The position numbers and the translations under genes are program-made. Shown here in pieces: positions 62,829-64,000 of a DNA stretch of 64,000 bases (the stretch's first letter is position 1; the number at the start of each line of letters is the position of its first letter). The notes under the pieces are model-generated. The model saw nothing but the letters and a program-made list of their open reading frames with translations, made no database searches and was not told the DNA's origin. The stretch is from Chryseobacterium sp. (GTDB lineage: Bacteria > Bacteroidota > Bacteroidia > Flavobacteriales > Weeksellaceae). The DNA lies in NCBI GenBank assembly GCA_031277615.1, contig JAITMC010000019.1, positions 62,001 through 126,000 on the forward strand, read 5' to 3'.

Positions 62829-64000
62829 ATGAGACAATACTTTTTATCATTAGCAGTTCTTCTGGGAATAGGAGTGGGAGGGCAGCAGAAAACCTTCTGC
62901 AACCCGATCAATATTGATTATGGATATACCCCTTTTGAAGCTTTTTCAAAACAGGGAAAACATCGGGCTACAGCCGATCCGGTAATCGTTAATTTTAAAA
63001 ATAAACTATTCCTTTTTTCCACCAATCAGGAAGGCTACTGGTACAGTGATGATATGCTGGACTGGAAGTTTGTTAAAAGGAAATTCCTCAGAGATAATAA
63101 ATACATCCACGACTTAAATGCTCCTGCAGTTTGGGCTATGAAAGATACGCTTTATGTGTACGGTTCCACCTGGGAACAGGATTTCCCGATCTGGAAAAGC
63201 ACCAATCCTACTCAGGACGACTGGAAAATTGCCGTTGATACCTTAAAAGTTGGTGCCTGGGACCCTGCATTCCATTATGATGAAGATAAAAACAAATTAT
63301 ATCTGTATTGGGGATCCAGCAATGAGTGGCCGCTTCTGGGAACTGAAGTTAAAGTAAAGACCCTCCAGTCTGAAGGCTTCGTAAAACCAATTATTAAATT
63401 GAAACCTGAAGACCATGGCTGGGAAAGGTTCGGGGAATATAACGATAATGTTTTTCTGCAGCCTTTTGTAGAAGGAGCTTGGATGACCAAACACAACGGT
63501 AAATATTATATGCAGTATGGTGCTCCGGCCACAGAATTCAGCGGCTATTCCGATGGGGTATATGTGAGCAAAAATCCTTTGGAAGGGTTCGAATACCAGC
63601 AGCATAACCCATTTTCCTATAAACCGGGTGGATTTGCAAGAGGTGCCGGGCATGGAGCAACCTTCGAGGACAATTACAAAAACTGGTGGCATATTTCAAC
63701 TATCTTTATTTCCACTAAAAACAATTTTGAAAGAAGGCTGGGAATCTGGCCCGCCGGTTTTGATAAGGATGATGTAATGTACTGTAATACGGCTTACGGT
63801 GATTATCCAACCTATCTTCCGCAATATGCTCAGGGAAAAGATTTTACCAAAGGGCTTTTTGCCGGATGGATGCTGCTGAACTATAATAAGCCCGTTCAGG
63901 TGTCATCCGTTTTGGGAGGATACCAGCCGAATTTTGCCGTAGATGAAGATATCAAAACCTATTGGAGTGCTAAAACCGGAAATTCCGGAGAATGGTTCCA
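62829..64000 (+). CDS. Secreted GH43-like glycoside hydrolase with discoidin-type C-terminus (3' end outside window)
   Basis: The first 390 residues are visible; the frame is open to the window edge. A signal peptide (MRQYFLSLAVLLGIGVGGQ) is followed by a five-bladed-propeller pattern of GH43/GH117 type. ATADPVIVNFKNKLFLFSTN supplies a possible catalytic-base Asp, then KYIHDLNAPAVWAMKDTLYV, AWDPAFHYDEDKNKLYLYWG and FARGAGHGATFEDNYKNWWH follow. At ~365 a segment begins (PVQVSSVLGGYQPNFAVDED, then IKTYWSA) that is typical of a discoidin/F5-8 carbohydrate-binding domain. It should act on extracellular polysaccharide; the substrate is unknown. Confidence 0.8.
   Translation, partial: MRQYFLSLAVLLGIGVGGQQKTFCNPINIDYGYTPFEAFSKQGKHRATADPVIVNFKNKLFLFSTNQEGYWYSDDMLDWKFVKRKFLRDNKYIHDLNAPAVWAMKDTLYVYGSTWEQDFPIWKSTNPTQDDWKIAVDTLKVGAWDPAFHYDEDKNKLYLYWGSSNEWPLLGTEVKVKTLQSEGFVKPIIKLKPEDHGWERFGEYNDNVFLQPFVEGAWMTKHNGKYYMQYGAPATEFSGYSDGVYVSKNPLEGFEYQQHNPFSYKPGGFARGAGHGATFEDNYKNWWHISTIFISTKNNFERRLGIWPAGFDKDDVMYCNTAYGDYPTYLPQYAQGKDFTKGLFAGWMLLNYNKPVQVSSVLGGYQPNFAVDEDIKTYWSAKTGNSGEWF

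Overview
The window comes from a member of the Flavobacteriia (Bacteroidota), most probably Chryseobacterium or a close Weeksellaceae relative. The signs are a type IX secretion sorting domain, two GLPGLI-family proteins, double-glycine leader peptides of the Chryseobacterium 'bacteriocin-like' kind, AT-rich DNA, genes without Shine-Dalgarno sites, and many promoters of the Bacteroidota form (TTG, about 17-20 nt, then TAnnTTTG). I saw no tRNA, rRNA, insertion sequence, prophage or CRISPR array.

Layout. 1-7.7 kb: an OmpR-type two-component pair (the regulator is cut by the window edge) followed by a complete heavy-metal RND efflux system (TolC-like channel, lipoprotein adaptor, CzcA-type pump). 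7.7-14.1 kb: mixed housekeeping and secreted genes, namely DUF5995, a six-cysteine double-glycine peptide, a T9SS adhesin-like protein, a YCII lipoprotein with a collagen-like stretch, pncB, dps and a GT-C-like membrane protein. 14.2-17.6 kb: rpsL-rpsG-fusA-rpsJ, closed by a strong terminator. 17.7-34.3 kb: an accessory block lying between rpsJ and rplC, two genes that are usually adjacent. It holds a GLPGLI protein, an iron-uptake group (TonB receptor, helical lipoprotein, PepSY membrane protein, iron permease), a four-gene secreted-protein cluster of unknown function on the minus strand, and the glycerol regulon (glpD-glpK-glpF plus an outer-membrane barrel, with a divergent DeoR-type regulator and a clear candidate operator). 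34.4-48.4 kb: the S10-spc-alpha ribosomal operon from rplC to rplQ. It has its own promoter, a possible 20-codon leader peptide and three non-coding inverted repeats between genes.

48.4-55.7 kb is the most unusual part. It holds a signal-less peptidoglycan amidase with an SH3 domain, gene remnants, a second GLPGLI gene and a lipoprotein. Next comes a tight four-gene signalling operon (NarL-type regulator, unknown 282-aa protein, separate 7-TM protein, histidine kinase), then a three-TM protein with a C-terminal domain that I read as pYEATS, a domain known from prokaryotic conflict systems. The amidase, the signalling operon and the pYEATS gene each carry the same promoter-like arrangement (GKGTAMTTGAY, then GAAATTTG, with the TTG and GAAATTTG exactly 20 nt apart). 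This suggests one co-regulated stress or defence regulon and is my main candidate for an undescribed system.

55.8-64 kb: eno, gltA, a second six-cysteine double-glycine peptide, a tandem pair of secreted 163-aa paralogues, two guanidino/ureido-group hydrolases (DDAH-like and CtlX-like) with a four-helix-bundle gene between them, and the start of a secreted GH43-like protein that runs off the window.
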